Positions 51,152 through 63,200 are shown, counted from the first letter of the stretch. The stretch: DNA of 64,000 nucleotides from Bartonella sp. AR 15-3 (GCF_002022445.1 NZ_MUYE01000001.1:1054001-1118000); one strand, 5' to 3'. Numbers and translations: made by a program. The notes: generated by a model from the letters alone, not told the origin.

Positions 51152-51188
51152 TATATCATCGGCTTTTGTAGAGAATTCCGATGATATA
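51152..51188 (-). terminator. Stem-loop terminator overlapping the end of ycgN
   Basis: A perfect 11-base-pair stem (TATATCATCGG with CCGATGATATA) and a 15-base loop. On the minus strand it is followed by ATTTTTTAC, as expected for an intrinsic terminator. The stem includes the last codons and stop codon of ycgN. It may also slow rightward transcription from the SIMPL gene. Confidence 0.7.
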
Positions 51189-51617
51189 TTGACAATAAGA
51201 TTCTATTGATGATAGTTCATCATCATGAATTTTAATCTGCTCACGTGCAGAAAATTGAGTTTGATGTACTGTTTGAAAATCTTTTGAGACTAATGGATGC
51301 CACCACGGAAGATCTTTACCCTCATTCACCAGCCTATAAGCACAACTTTCTGGCAACCAACGAGCTGTTTTAACCGTAATAATATCTAATAATATACAAT
51401 CTGGAATAATTGATTTACGGTGATTATAGTTCTTACATTGACACGTATATTTATCCAAAAGACGACATGCAACACTAGTTGCATAGATATCACCAGTATC
51501 GTCATCTTCTAATTTATGCAAGCAACAACACCCACAACCATCACAAAGATTTTCCCACTCAGTAATAGACATTTCTTCTAATTTTTTACTTTTCCAAAAG
51601 GGAAGCTCTTTACTCAT
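51156..51617 (-). CDS. YcgN-family cysteine cluster protein (UPF0260)
   Basis: 153 residues. A cysteine-rich N-terminal patch lies in LCDGCGCCCLHKL (Cys25, 28, 30-32). Further cysteines lie in TSVACRLLDKYTCQCKNY, and the conserved WLPESCAYRL is present. This is the CxxCxxCC-type metal-binding family, presumed to bind zinc or an Fe-S cluster. Function unknown. It is read in the same direction as rpoD, about 110 bases downstream of it, and ends in a terminator hairpin. Confidence 0.9.
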   Translation of the reverse strand: MSKELPFWKSKKLEEMSITEWENLCDGCGCCCLHKLEDDDTGDIYATSVACRLLDKYTCQCKNYNHRKSIIPDCILLDIITVKTARWLPESCAYRLVNEGKDLPWWHPLVSKDFQTVHQTQFSAREQIKIHDDELSSIESYCQYIIGILYKSR

Positions 51618-51727
51618 AAACAGGATCTACTTTTTTCATAAGACAATTCTTTTAAAGAATAAATAAAATTCAATCTATTATTCAGATCACATTTTTTATC
51701 TATATTTAAATGTGCTGTTCTTTTTAA

Positions 51728-53737
51728 TTAAGAATCAAGAAAGCTCCGTAATTTCCGTGAACGGCTAGGATGTTTCAACTTACGAAGCGCTTTTGCTTCG
51801 ATTTGACGAATACGCTCGCGGGTAACTGAAAACTGTTGACCAACTTCTTCTAATGTATGATCAGTATTCATTCCAATACCAAAACGCATTCGTAAAACAC
51901 GCTCTTCACGTGGCGTTAATGAAGCAAGAATACGCGTTGTTGTATCTCGTAAATTAGCCTGAATAGCTGCATCAATTGGTAATAATGCGTTTCTATCCTC
52001 AATAAAATCACCTAAATGAGAAGCATCCTCATCACCAACAGGTGTTTCAAGTGAGATAGGTTCTTTTGCAATCTTAAGCACTTTTCGCACTTTTTCCAAC
52101 GGCATAGAAAGCTTGCTAGAGAGTTCTTCTGGTGTTGGTTCACGCCCAATTTCATGTAAAATTTGGCGCGATGTACGAACAATTTTATTAATTGTCTCAA
52201 TCATGTGAACAGGAATACGAATGGTACGTGCCTGATCAGCGATAGACCGCGTAATTGCTTGACGTATCCACCATGTCGCATAAGTTGAAAATTTATATCC
52301 ACGCCGATATTCGAATTTATCAACAGCTTTCATCAAGCCTATATTGCCTTCCTGAATAAGATCAAGAAATTGTAAACCACGATTAGTGTATTTTTTGGCA
52401 ATTGAAATCACAAGACGCAAATTAGCTTCCACCATTTCCTTTTTAGCAATATTCGCTTCACGCTCCCCTTTCTGTACTTGCGTAACAATTCGGCGAAATT
52501 CACTAATTGAAATAGCAGTTTCTTGCGCAAGATTTTGTATTTCACTACGCAAACTTTGAATGGCTTTAGCTTCACAAGTTGAAAATTCTTTCCAACCACG
52601 CCCTGATAAAGTTGTAATATAATTAATCCAATCCACATCCAACTCACGACCTTGATATTCTCTTAAAAAATCTTCATGCCCAATGCCATAGTTACTAGCA
52701 AGCCTCTTCAATTTACCTTCGCTATGTATTAACCGCTTATTAATATCGTATAATTGCTCGACTAATGCCTCAATACGATTTTGATTTAAAGAAAGAGATT
52801 TTACTGCTTGGATTAAAGCATCTTTCAATTGAGTATATTGTTTCCTTTGTGCAGATGAAAGAAGCTTTTCTTTACGATGTGATAGGCTGCTTTCAACTTG
52901 TTGATCTTGTAACTTGCGTAATTTTACATAAGTTTCAGCAATAAAATCTAAAGTTTCCACAATCTGAGGACACAACTCATGTTCCATTGCCGCAAGCGAT
53001 AAATTAACTTCATCGTCTTCTTCGTCATCATCTTCACTTCTTATATCCTCTTTAAGATCATTCACATCATGCATGCTAGAAGATGGTGTTTCTTCTTTTA
53101 TTTTTTTGACTTCACTTCCATCAATAATGGGAGCCTGCTTCGCTTCTGGACCAGAATAAGTCATCTCAAGGTCAATAATTTCACGAAGAAGAATACGCTG
53201 CTCTTGCAACTCTTCACGCCAAATAATTAAAGCTTGAAATGTTAAAGGACTCTCACAAAGACCAGAAATCATCGTTTCACGTCCAGCCTCAATACGTTTA
53301 GCAATAGCAATTTCACCCTCACGCGAGAGTAATTCAACAGCTCCCATTTCACGTAAATACATACGAACTGGATCATCAGTTCGGTCGGCTACTTCACGTT
53401 TAGATGTTGTTGCAACCGCATAATTTGTAGCTTCTACTAAATCGCCCCCTTCTATTGTGATTTCTTCCTCATATTGTTCAGCCTCAATTTCATCTTCATC
53501 ATCTATAACGCTAATACCCATCTCAGAGAACATTGCCAATATATCTTCAATTTGTTCAGATGTGATTTCTTCAGCAGAAAGGGCTGCATTCAACTCATCC
53601 ATCATCACGTAACCATTTTTTTGGGCAAGTTTAATCATTTTTTTGATAGCATCATCGGAAAAATCAAGAAGAGAACCATCCGAGCTCACTTTGCCCATTT
53701 CTTCCACATTATCTTTTTGTTTAACCTTTGTTGCCAT
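51728..53737 (-). CDS. rpoD: Primary RNA polymerase sigma factor (sigma 70)
   Basis: Housekeeping sigma factor directing RNA polymerase to -35/-10 promoters. 669 residues. Region 1.1 is at the N-terminus (about 25-75) and region 1.2 near 120-155 ([11 protein letters not shown]). A non-conserved region carries a strongly acidic patch ([11 protein letters not shown]). Regions 2.1-2.4 include [18 protein letters not shown] and [15 protein letters not shown]. Region 3 follows, and region 4.2 ends with [27 protein letters not shown] precedes the ATG. It follows dnaG on the same strand, the classic dnaG-rpoD order. A weak hairpin (arms CACATTT/AAATGTG, 51687-51713) lies just past the stop. Confidence 0.98.
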   Translation of the reverse strand: MATKVKQKDNVEEMGKVSSDGSLLDFSDDAIKKMIKLAQKNGYVMMDELNAALSAEEITSEQIEDILAMFSEMGISVIDDEDEIEAEQYEEEITIEGGDLVEATNYAVATTSKREVADRTDDPVRMYLREMGAVELLSREGEIAIAKRIEAGRETMISGLCESPLTFQALIIWREELQEQRILLREIIDLEMTYSGPEAKQAPIIDGSEVKKIKEETPSSSMHDVNDLKEDIRSEDDDEEDDEVNLSLAAMEHELCPQIVETLDFIAETYVKLRKLQDQQVESSLSHRKEKLLSSAQRKQYTQLKDALIQAVKSLSLNQNRIEALVEQLYDINKRLIHSEGKLKRLASNYGIGHEDFLREYQGRELDVDWINYITTLSGRGWKEFSTCEAKAIQSLRSEIQNLAQETAISISEFRRIVTQVQKGEREANIAKKEMVEANLRLVISIAKKYTNRGLQFLDLIQEGNIGLMKAVDKFEYRRGYKFSTYATWWIRQAITRSIADQARTIRIPVHMIETINKIVRTSRQILHEIGREPTPEELSSKLSMPLEKVRKVLKIAKEPISLETPVGDEDASHLGDFIEDRNALLPIDAAIQANLRDTTTRILASLTPREERVLRMRFGIGMNTDHTLEEVGQQFSVTRERIRQIEAKALRKLKHPSRSRKLRSFLDS

Positions 53738-54101
53738 ACTGTTAACTCCACTTGATCACTCGGTAAGCTTCATGTGATCAGCTTATTTATTCTTACTTAG
53801 CACATTAAAATTTTTATATGCACTTTTTACAGGATTAATCTTCTATTCAAAAAGACACACTCTTGTATACACCTTTTTACGCAAAAACACGGGAAAACTA
53901 CAGAAACCACCCCAATATATCTCAGTCTTTCTGAGATAATATCTGCACCACATAATAAGAACCAATTTCCCGCTTTTCCTAAAATTTCATCATCATTCTT
54001 TACAAAAACTTCATTTCAATAATAGGGTTTTTATATCAGACTTGGTGACTGATTCGCTTTTAAAAAGCGAATCATTTTATTCTATTTCAGCTTACCCTCA
54101 T
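53738..54101. other. dnaG-rpoD intergenic region with a strong palindrome
   Basis: 364 bases between two same-strand genes, long enough to hold an rpoD promoter. At 54050-54074, 28 bases past the dnaG stop, is a perfect 12-base inverted repeat around one central base (arm TGATTCGCTTTT). As RNA it could stop or stabilise the dnaG transcript. On the leftward transcript it lacks a T-run, so termination is uncertain. Confidence 0.5.
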
Positions 54102-56009
54102 CTATTTTTCGCAAAACCAGGATCCAAATCCCTCAATTAAAGCTTCTAATGCTTTCGTTCGTTCCAATTCAGCTTTTACCTCACGAAGTAAATCAAAAAC
54201 TTCATCTCTAGGATTTTTTATGAGTTGTTCTTCGATATCTTGTAGTCTCTTATGTAGGTGGTGTTCTTGGAGATGCAAGTAGATAGCTTGCTTTAATACA
54301 GCACGAGCGTCCTCTATAGGAGCTCCTCCGGAAGTAATCCGCATACCAACTCTTTGCGCAAGGTTATCTATATGCTCTAAAATAGTTTTTTTCCCTTTTT
54401 TTTCTAAAAGTACAGACATTGTTTCTTTATCACATAACTGTTGACTCCCAAGAATTTCTAACATGGATTGATGTAAGCTTATTAATTGAGCATTTTTTAA
54501 TTCTAATTCTGCAAAAACGTCAAAATCCTCGTACCATAGCTCAGGATAGTAAGCTAAAATCAGCAAAATAACTGCTTCACGTAAAGGAATAAAATGTTTT
54601 GAACTACGAACTATATTAGAATTTTCTAATGCAGAAAAAGATTGGTCGTTAAACATTCCATCTTTTTGATTTTGAATATATTCCCTTTGATTCTTTTGCT
54701 TTAAAAAAGATGAACGAAAAAAATCGAAGAGTCGTCTTTTTATATCTTGAAAATAATAGCGACGTATATCTTGATCCTTAATCGTTGATATCTGCTGTTT
54801 TAGTTCTCGCTCTAATGCAGCACGTGCTTCTGGAGTTGGAAAATGTTTTCCAAAAGTAGCGCGCCACCATAAAAGCTCAATCAATGGAATTGATTTTTGA
54901 ACAAAAGAAGAAAAAAGATGTGCATCTCCTGCACGAATCATTTCATCTGGATCTTTCCCATTTGGCAATAGAACAAAACGCACAGACTTTCCTGCTCTTA
55001 AAAGAGGAAGCACACGATCAGCAACACGGAAAGCAGCTTTTAAACCAGCACTATCTCCATCAAAACACAAAATCGGATCAGATTCCATTTGCCATAAAAG
55101 TCTAATTTGCGTTTCTGTTAATGCTGTTCCTAAAGGAGCAACAACTTTTTCAAAACCAGCCTTAGTTAAAGCAATTACATCCATATAGCCTTCAACAACA
55201 AGAACGGAATATGCTTCTCCCTTTTCGGAGATACGACTATTTTTATGGACAGATGCTGCATTATAAAGCATATTACCCTTATGAAAAAGAACCGTTTCAG
55301 GACTGTTTAAGTATTTTGCTCGTGCATTTTCATCTAACGAGCGCCCGCCAAAAGCAACCACACGGCCGCGTAAATCTTGAATAGGAAATATAATGCGATT
55401 TCTAAACCGATCATAAGGAGTAGAAATATCTTCACCAGATATAAGTAGACCACAATCCTCCATTTGCTTTAGCGAAATACCACGTACACTCAAGGCATCT
55501 TTCAAAGTTGTACGCCCCACCGAAGCAAAACCAATCTGAAAACGCTTTGCAAGTTCTAATGTAACACCACGTTCATAAAGATAATGACGTGCTTGGGCTC
55601 CAATTTGATGATGTAAGTTATTTTGAAAAAAATCCGTAGCTATTTTCATGACATCATAAAGATCATTTTTTTTCATTTCATCTTTATGATTTTGTAAATC
55701 AAAGGTAGGTAATTTCATACCTGCAAAATTAGCTAAGCGCTCTACAGATTCGGAAAAACGCAATCCATCAAGTTCGCAAAGAAAGGTAAAAATATCACCG
55801 CTTGTATTACAGCCGAAACAATAATAACGACCCTGACGATCATCACAATGAAAACTTGGAGTCTTTTCACCATGAAATGGGCAACAACACCAAAAATCAC
55901 CACGTGAAGGCTTACTTTTTTTTTTATCAAATGTCACCCTTTGACCAATAACTACTGAAATTGGTAACCTGGCACGAATCTCATCAAGGAAATCAGGCGG
56001 AATACGCAT
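54102..56009 (-). CDS. dnaG: DNA primase
   Basis: Makes RNA primers at the replication fork, working with DnaB helicase. 635 residues. The CHC2 zinc ribbon is at the N-terminus, with ligands Cys43, His46, Cys64 and Cys67 (CPFHGEKTPSFH and YYCFGCN). The catalytic core has YLNSPET, FHKGNMLYN and the TOPRIM acids in VVEGYMDVIAL and DGDSAG (about 270-330). The C-terminal helicase-binding region is helical and ends in FGSWFCEK. Full length. It is upstream of rpoD and divergent from the MscS-type gene, 120 bases away. Confidence 0.97.
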   Translation of the reverse strand: MRIPPDFLDEIRARLPISVVIGQRVTFDKKKSKPSRGDFWCCCPFHGEKTPSFHCDDRQGRYYCFGCNTSGDIFTFLCELDGLRFSESVERLANFAGMKLPTFDLQNHKDEMKKNDLYDVMKIATDFFQNNLHHQIGAQARHYLYERGVTLELAKRFQIGFASVGRTTLKDALSVRGISLKQMEDCGLLISGEDISTPYDRFRNRIIFPIQDLRGRVVAFGGRSLDENARAKYLNSPETVLFHKGNMLYNAASVHKNSRISEKGEAYSVLVVEGYMDVIALTKAGFEKVVAPLGTALTETQIRLLWQMESDPILCFDGDSAGLKAAFRVADRVLPLLRAGKSVRFVLLPNGKDPDEMIRAGDAHLFSSFVQKSIPLIELLWWRATFGKHFPTPEARAALERELKQQISTIKDQDIRRYYFQDIKRRLFDFFRSSFLKQKNQREYIQNQKDGMFNDQSFSALENSNIVRSSKHFIPLREAVILLILAYYPELWYEDFDVFAELELKNAQLISLHQSMLEILGSQQLCDKETMSVLLEKKGKKTILEHIDNLAQRVGMRITSGGAPIEDARAVLKQAIYLHLQEHHLHKRLQDIEEQLIKNPRDEVFDLLREVKAELERTKALEALIEGFGSWFCEK

Positions 56010-56129
56010 TATCTCTCACAGAGTTTAAAAATTCTTTATTTGCATTTTAATTACTTTAAAGCATAATTCCAATACTTCCTCTTAAATAATAAATGAATTT
56101 CTAAATAAATAACCACATATGATTCAAAA

Positions 56130-57377
56130 ATGGAGACAGCAAAAGTGCCTAAATTTCTTGTTCAATATCCATCACTAGAAATGATATCTTGGTTAATTGT
56201 TCTAGTTCTCATTGCACTTTTAGTTAATTTTTTAACACGTATCTTACTTATTCGTGGAAAAAAACAACTCGCTACTTTTCTCCACCAAAATACAACTACC
56301 GACATTGAAAATATTACTAAGTATATAGCTCATATTGCGTCGGCTTTTATTCTTTTAACGGGTATCAATTTTATATCTACATTGCCCAACATACTCAGTA
56401 CAATTATCCGAAATGTTTCTAATGCCTTTATCATTTTTATCGTTGCTTTAACAATTTCTGCTCTTTTTAATATCATTAATACCTTTTACGAACAAAGACC
56501 TGCAGCGAGGTTAAAGCCAATAAAAGGATACATTCAAATAGCTAAAATTGCGCTTTTTACTCTTACTGCTATTTTTATCTTAGCCACATTAATAGACCGA
56601 TCGCCTCTTATCCTTTTTTCTGGTCTTGGTGCAATGGCAGCCGTTTTGATCTTGATCTTTCAAGATACATTACTTTCTCTTGTTGCAGGAATTCAAATTT
56701 CATCTACCGATATGGTACGCGTCGGAGATTGGATTGAAATTCCTAATCTTGGCGCGGATGGTGATGTCATTGAAATTGCTCTCCATACTGTGAAAGTTCA
56801 AAACTTTGATAAAACAATTACCACAGTTCCTATCCGTAAACTGGTAACTGATCCTTTTAAAAACTGGCGTGGTATGCAAGAGTCAGGTGGGCGACGTATC
56901 AAACGATCCCTATTTATTGATCAAGCAAGTATCCGCTTTCATACAAAAAAAGAAGAAGAATATTTGGCACGATTTAATCTACTAGAAAACTACTTTGCAC
57001 AAAAAATACCCGAAATTAATGAATGGAATACTCGCTTAGAAAAAAATAACAACATACCAGCTAATACTCGCCGTTTAACTAATATCGGTACTTTCCGAGC
57101 TTATGTGTTATCTTATCTAAGAGAGCATCTAAATATCAAAAAAAATACAACTTTAATGACACGGCAATTACCTCCCACGCCGAATGGTTTACCTTTAGAA
57201 ATTTATTGCTTTACGAATACCACCGTTTGGGAAGAATATGAACAAATTCAAGCTGATATTTTTGATCACCTTTATTCTGTTCTCCCTGAATTTGGTCTCA
57301 AAATTTTTCAAAATCCATGTGGCTATGACTTAATACGTGCAAGCTATAATCTAAAAAATACATTGAAAACAAAATAA
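56130..57377 (+). CDS. Mechanosensitive ion channel, MscS/YbdG type
   Basis: 415 residues. Five hydrophobic segments lie in the first ~185 residues. The pore-lining helix and beta domain follow, with GLGAMAAVLILIFQDTLLSLVAGI, then VRVGDWIEIPNLGADGDVIEI and FDKTITTVPIRKLVTDPFKNW. The extended C-terminal domain (about 245-415) and PIRKL/KNWRGM sequence match the YbdG miniconductance group more than MscS itself. It releases solutes on hypo-osmotic shock at the inner membrane. Single gene. Confidence 0.92.
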   Translation: METAKVPKFLVQYPSLEMISWLIVLVLIALLVNFLTRILLIRGKKQLATFLHQNTTTDIENITKYIAHIASAFILLTGINFISTLPNILSTIIRNVSNAFIIFIVALTISALFNIINTFYEQRPAARLKPIKGYIQIAKIALFTLTAIFILATLIDRSPLILFSGLGAMAAVLILIFQDTLLSLVAGIQISSTDMVRVGDWIEIPNLGADGDVIEIALHTVKVQNFDKTITTVPIRKLVTDPFKNWRGMQESGGRRIKRSLFIDQASIRFHTKKEEEYLARFNLLENYFAQKIPEINEWNTRLEKNNNIPANTRRLTNIGTFRAYVLSYLREHLNIKKNTTLMTRQLPPTPNGLPLEIYCFTNTTVWEEYEQIQADIFDHLYSVLPEFGLKIFQNPCGYDLIRASYNLKNTLKTK

Positions 57378-57714
57378 TAAACTTTAATTACGTCTATTCT
57401 TTAAAAAACTTGAAGTCATAAAATAACAATTTATTCAATTTAGAAGAACGAAGAATGCTCCCAAATTCTTATCTAAGAGATTTTTTTGCGCAAATAAACA
57501 GCTAATCCTTACTTTCTTTGAAAGAATAATTATCTTTTCAGTATAAATTCAATTCAGTCATTGCGTAAGAAAATCAACAAAAAACCATCATAAATTTCTA
57601 AACAACAAGTTCTCTTTAATTAAGACAACAAATAAACCTTGACTTTGAAAAGACTTACTCTAAGTTCTACTTCAGTTAAAGATAATAGTTTAAGTTTAGA
57701 CATAGGAGAGTGAA
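57378..57714. other. Spacer and candidate promoter upstream of the GlsB-like gene
   Basis: 337 bases. A CTTGAC box at 57638-57643 fits the alphaproteobacterial -35 consensus. The -10 position (TAAGTT, 17 bases on) is a poor match, so the promoter call is weak. Nothing else seen. Confidence 0.3.
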
Positions 57715-57966
57715 ATGGAAGATACGTATATCAGCTGGATCTTAGCTATTATTGTTGGTGGACTTGCAGGTTGGATTGCACAATATTTTATGAAAAGTCG
57801 AACAGGAATATTTTTAAATATTATCTTAGGTGTTGCTGGTTCTGCATTAGCCAGTTTCCTTTTAAGCTTTTTAGAAATTAATCTTGCTGGTTGGCTTGGT
57901 TATCTAATTTCCGGCTTTATTGGAGCCTGTATCCTTATATGGATTGGCAAAAAAGTTCGATCATAA
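57715..57966 (+). CDS. GlsB/YeaQ/YmgE family small membrane protein
   Basis: 83 residues with three hydrophobic helices rich in glycine. The signature GGLAGWIAQYFMKSRTG is followed by NIILGVAGSALASFLL and YLISGFIGACILIWIGKK. The family (transglycosylase-associated by old name) is induced by stress in other bacteria; its activity is unknown. An AGGAGAG ribosome site precedes the ATG. Single gene. Confidence 0.9.
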   Translation: MEDTYISWILAIIVGGLAGWIAQYFMKSRTGIFLNIILGVAGSALASFLLSFLEINLAGWLGYLISGFIGACILIWIGKKVRS

Positions 57967-58489
57967 AATACTTACTCATCTTTTTAAGAGTGTTCTCTAT
58001 TGCCTTTTAAAGCAAATTAAGCCCTGTTTTTGTTGTTGAACTATAGCAATAATAAATTCAGGATATAATTGCCTTATTTACAACTCTTTTACAACATTAC
58101 CTAGTATAAAAAAGATACCTCGCATAGCATTCCTTTACAGTATCTCGATTTTCTATATCGTGTATTTAGTTTTCTTTCAAACTTAACAAAATCCTATGCA
58201 ATGTTTTTCTCATCAATCCAATGCAGAAAAGTTCACAACTTGTGACACCTCACTGTTTTTTTGCTTCATTCTAAGTAATTAATTTCTCTATAAATAATAT
58301 AGAATAAAAGAAATTCATAATACAGTTTTAGAAAACTCAAAACTGGCTCTTTACCTCCTTATAGAATATACTTATACTTTAACTCTAAGTGAAAATTACA
58401 ATAACAATATACAGCATTTATTATAGTTGCGCGGTTTTTGCATAACTTTGAGTATTATGCCTTCAAATAGCAAATTGTGAGCCCAAATA
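57967..58489. other. Spacer upstream of carA
   Basis: About 520 AT-rich bases. A short palindrome TCACAA-C-TTGTGA lies near 58231-58243. No leader peptide, pyrimidine-responsive element or other regulator could be recognised. Confidence 0.35.
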
Positions 58490-59679
58490 ATGACACAAAC
58501 CATCTCACTTCCCTGTCCTTGGAGCACAAATAAACCTACAGCTCTTTTGGTTTTAGCCGATGGTACAGTGATCGAAGGTAAAGGTGCAGGTGCTACAGGA
58601 ACTGTTGAAGCCGAAGTGTGTTTTAATACCGCCATAACAGGCTATGAAGAAATACTCACAGATCCATCATATACAGGACAAATCATTAATTTCACCTTTC
58701 CTCACATTGGTAATGTAGGAGCTAATCGAGAAGATATTGAAGACCTTACACCCTCAATTATCATGGCGCAGTTGGTGCTATTTTCAAAGCAGATATTACG
58801 GGCCCTTCCAATTACCGTGCACATGAAAATTTAAACCAGTGGCTTAAAGAACGAAAAATTATTGCACTTTACGATATTGATACACGAGCATTAACCACTC
58901 TTATACGCGAAAAAGGTGTACAAAATGCCATCATTGCTCATGATCCAAATGGAAATTTTGATATTAATGCTTTAAAAAAGCGTGCACAAAAATGGTCTGG
59001 CCTTATCAATCTCGATCTCGTAAAAGAAGTAACATCAAAGCAATTGATAGAATGGAATGAAAAACCGTGGACATGGAATAAAGGTTATAGTTTAAATAAC
59101 AAACGTAATTTTCACATTGTCGCAATTGACTATGGTATTAAACGCAATATCCTCCGTCTTATATCGGCTTTAGGTGCACACATAACTATTGTACCAGCAT
59201 CCACAAATGCAAATAAAATTCTATCTATGAAGCCGGATGGTATTTTTCTTTCTAATGGTCCTGGAGACCCAACTGCTACAGCTAAATACGTTGTTCCAAC
59301 CATCAAAACACTCATCGATTGTAACATACCACTTTTTGGCATATGCCTTGGTCATCAGCTACTTTCTCTTGCCATGGGAGCTAAAACTATAAAAATGCAT
59401 CAAGGGCATCATGGTGCAAATCATCCTGTTAAAGACTTTACTACCGGCAAAGTCGAAATTGTATCAATGAATCATGGTTTCGCCGTAGATAAAACATCGC
59501 TACCACAACATGTTGAAGAGACACATATTTCCCTCTTCGATGGTTCAAACTGCGGCATTCGAATTATTGAAAAACCGATTTTTTCTGTTCAATATCATCC
59601 TGAAGCTTCCCCTGGGCCTCAAGATAGTCATTATCTCTTTCAACATTTTCGCAATTTGATTATGGATTATAAAAAATAA
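58490..59679 (+). pseudogene. carA: Carbamoyl-phosphate synthase small subunit, disrupted by one frameshift
   Basis: The glutaminase subunit that feeds ammonia to CarB for arginine and pyrimidine synthesis. Frame one covers the N-terminal domain to about codon 90 ([45 protein letters not shown]). Near 58756 one base seems missing: adding an A gives [17 protein letters not shown] in the second frame. That frame then runs cleanly through DTRALTTLIREKG and the glutaminase domain, with SNGPGDP, nucleophile Cys in FGICLGHQLLSLAMG, and His/Glu in QYHPEASPGPQDS. As given the product is truncated. All else is intact, which suggests a very recent mutation or a sequence error. Confidence 0.9.
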
Positions 59680-60270
59680 CCTAATCGCGTAGCTTTAGTA
59701 TCTAGATTCTCCTTATAACTCGTATTCTCTGCGAACTGGCATAGGCAATTCCTTCCCATTTACCGAAGATACTTTATTAGCATAATAATCATAAAAAGAT
59801 AATTTACTATAAACTCCTATAATTCTAAAAACAGTGTTATGGTTATTCTTAAACCTGTCTAATATAAAATCTGCCTAAACAGTATTATAGTCAAAACAAG
59901 CTCCATAATCATATTCAGACATAATTCATTTTTGAAATATCACAATAATTATCATCATAGCTATATAATAATATTTTAACATATTTTTATAATACATGTT
60001 AGACTAGCAAAAGGATAATGCTTGAAATATCTTCTATTTCAGCTAACACTGCTGAAATCCACTAATACTTTCACCTTTTTATTTTAAAATCAGTTAACCA
60101 TTATTTATAAAAGTATACTGTTCTCAAACATTATCCCCAAAGAAAAAGCATAAAAAAGATATTTTATGGATTACTTTCTTTGTCTATTAACCTATAAAAT
60201 GAGTTTAGCCAAAATTCTAATATTTCTGCCTACTACAACTGCGCATAAATGTTTGCCATAGGGAAAAGCC
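59680..60270. other. Spacer between carA and carB
   Basis: About 590 bases with no supported gene. Relatives often have a wider carA-carB gap with an unrelated gene; no remnant was recognised here. carB probably has its own promoter. Confidence 0.35.
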
Positions 60271-63200
60271 ATGCCAAAACGTACAGATATAAAGTCTATC
60301 CTTATCATTGGAGCAGGACCTATTATTATTGGTCAAGCATGTGAATTTGATTATTCAGGCACACAAGCCTGTAAAGCCTTAAAAGAAGAAGGCTACCGAA
60401 TTATCCTAGTGAACTCTAATCCTGCTACTATTATGACTGATCCGAATTTGGCAGATGCAACCTACATTGAGCCCATTACTCCAGAAATAGTTGCTAAAAT
60501 TATTGCTCATGAACGCCCAGATGCAATTTTACCAACAATGGGAGGACAAACAGCACTTAATACTGCCTTATCTTTAAAGCGAATGGGAATTTTAAACCGC
60601 TATAATGTTGAAATGATCGGCGCCAATGCTGACGCTATTGATAAGGCAGAAGATCGTGCTCTATTTCGTAAAGCAATGGCAAAAATTGGTTTAGAAACAC
60701 CGCGTTCTATATTAGCGAATGCAACTGAGCTCAAAGAAGAAGATCGCCGATTATATGAAAAATCATATAATAAACTTAAAAATGAACTTTCCGGTGATGC
60801 ATTTGATCAAGCGTTAGAAAAGCTTGAACAAGATTGGTGTAATACAGAAGCCAATCGTAAGCAACATTATATCGCTCATGCCACCGCAAAAGCAGTTCAA
60901 GCTCTTGATATTATCGGACTGCCAGCCATTATCCGTCCCTCATTCACACTTGGTGGCACAGGTGGTGGCATTGCTTACAACCGCTCTGAATTTTACGAAA
61001 TTATCGAACGTGGGCTTGAAGCGTCACCAACGACAGAAGTTTTGATTGAAGAAAGTATTTTGGGATGGAAAGAATACGAAATGGAAGTTGTTCGTGATCA
61101 AAAGGATAACTGTATCATTATCTGTTCCATTGAAAACATTGATCCTATGGGTGTTCATACCGGCGACTCTATTACTGTTGCTCCTGCTCTTACTTTAACC
61201 GATAAAGAATATCAAATTATGCGAAATGCCTCAATTGCTGTACTTCGTGAAATTGGTGTTGAAACTGGTGGATCTAACGTACAGTTTGCCGTCAATCCTG
61301 AAAATGGCCGCTTAATTGTTATTGAAATGAATCCACGTGTTTCTCGTTCTTCAGCGCTTGCTTCAAAAGCCACTGGTTTTCCAATTGCAAAGGTAGCAGC
61401 TAAATTAGCAGTTGGTTATACACTTGACGAATTAAAAAATGACATTACGGGCGGTGCAACACCAGCATCATTTGAACCTTCTATTGACTATATTGTCACC
61501 AAAATCCCTCGTTTTGCCTTTGAAAAATTTCCTGCTTCATCGCCTGTATTGACTACCGCAATGAAATCTGTTGGAGAAGTTATGGCAATCGGTCGTACTT
61601 TCCAAGAATCTTTACAAAAAGCACTCCGTGGACTTGAAACAGGTCTTACAGGTCTTGATGAAATCATACTCCCTGAGCACGCTGAAGGTGATGAAAAAAA
61701 TTCTATCCGTTCGGCTATTGCTATCCCAAGTCCCGATCGTTTGCGTTATATAGCGCAAGCAATACGTATGGGCTTATCCTTGAAGGAGATACACCAAATA
61801 AGCAAAATTGACCCATGGTTTTTGGAACAAATAGCCTCTATCATCGAAACAGAACAGCGTATTCGCATCTATGGACTTCCCCATGATGCAGATAATTTAC
61901 GCATGTTAAAAGCTATGGGTTTTTCAGATGCACGCTTAGCAAATCTTGCTGGAAAAACGCCAGATGATATTTTTGCCTTACGACAATCCCTGAATATTAA
62001 AAGTGTTTTCAAACGAATTGACACCTGTGCAGCTGAATTTTCTTCACCTACAGCGTATATGTACTCAACATATGAAAGACCCTTTGCAGGTGTGGAGTGC
62101 TCAGAAGCGAACATTTCTGAACGCAAAAAAGTTGCTATTTTAGGTGGCGGTCCAAACCGAATTGGCCAAGGCATTGAATTTGACTATTGTTGTTGCCATG
62201 CAGCCTTTGCTTTGCGAGATGCAGGCTTTGAGGCTATCATGATTAACTGTAATCCTGAAACTGTCTCAACAGACTATGACACCTCTGATCGTCTTTATTT
62301 TGAACCTTTAACAACTGAAGATGTTTTAGCAATTTTAAAAACAGAGCAAGAAAAAGGTGAACTAGTCGGAGTTATCGTTCAATTCGGTGGACAAACACCA
62401 TTGAAATTGGCAAGCGCACTCGAAAAAAATAACATTCCTATTTTAGGCACTTCACCTGATGCTATTGATCTTGCAGAGGATAGAGATCGTTTTCAAAAAT
62501 TGTTGTGCCAACTTAATTTAACCCAACCCCAAAATGGTATTGCTTATTCAGTTGAACAAGCACAACTCATAGCTCACGAACTAAATTTTCCATTAGTTGT
62601 ACGCCCCTCTTATGTTTTAGGTGGGCGTGCTATGCAAATTATTCGAGACCAACGTGACTTGCGGAATTATTTGTTCGAAATAGTCCCTGAATTAGTGCCA
62701 GAAGATATTAAAGCTTGTTATCCTCATAACAAAACAGATCAGGTCAACACATTACTTTGTAAAAATCCGCTTCTATTTGATACCTATCTAACAGAAGCTA
62801 TAGAAGTTGATGTTGATTGTTTGTGTGATGGAGAAAAAACACTAGTTGTTGGTATTATGGAGCACATTGAAGAAGCAGGTATCCATTCTGGTGATTCAGC
62901 GTGTTCTTTACCAGTCCGCACACTTTCACATAAATTGGTTAATGAATTAGAGAATCAAACAAAAGCTTTAGCAAAAGCACTACGCGTTTGCGGCTTGATG
63001 AATGTACAATATGCTATCAAAAATGAAACAATTTATGTCTTAGAAGTCAATCCTCGTGCTTCCCGTACTGTTCCATTTGTTGCAAAAACTATTGGTCGAC
63101 CAATTGCTAAAATCGCAACACGTATCATGATCGGAGAAAATCTCCAAAGTGCACTTAAAGCTTATGGTGGAGTACCGTCTACGCCACAAAAACCACATAT

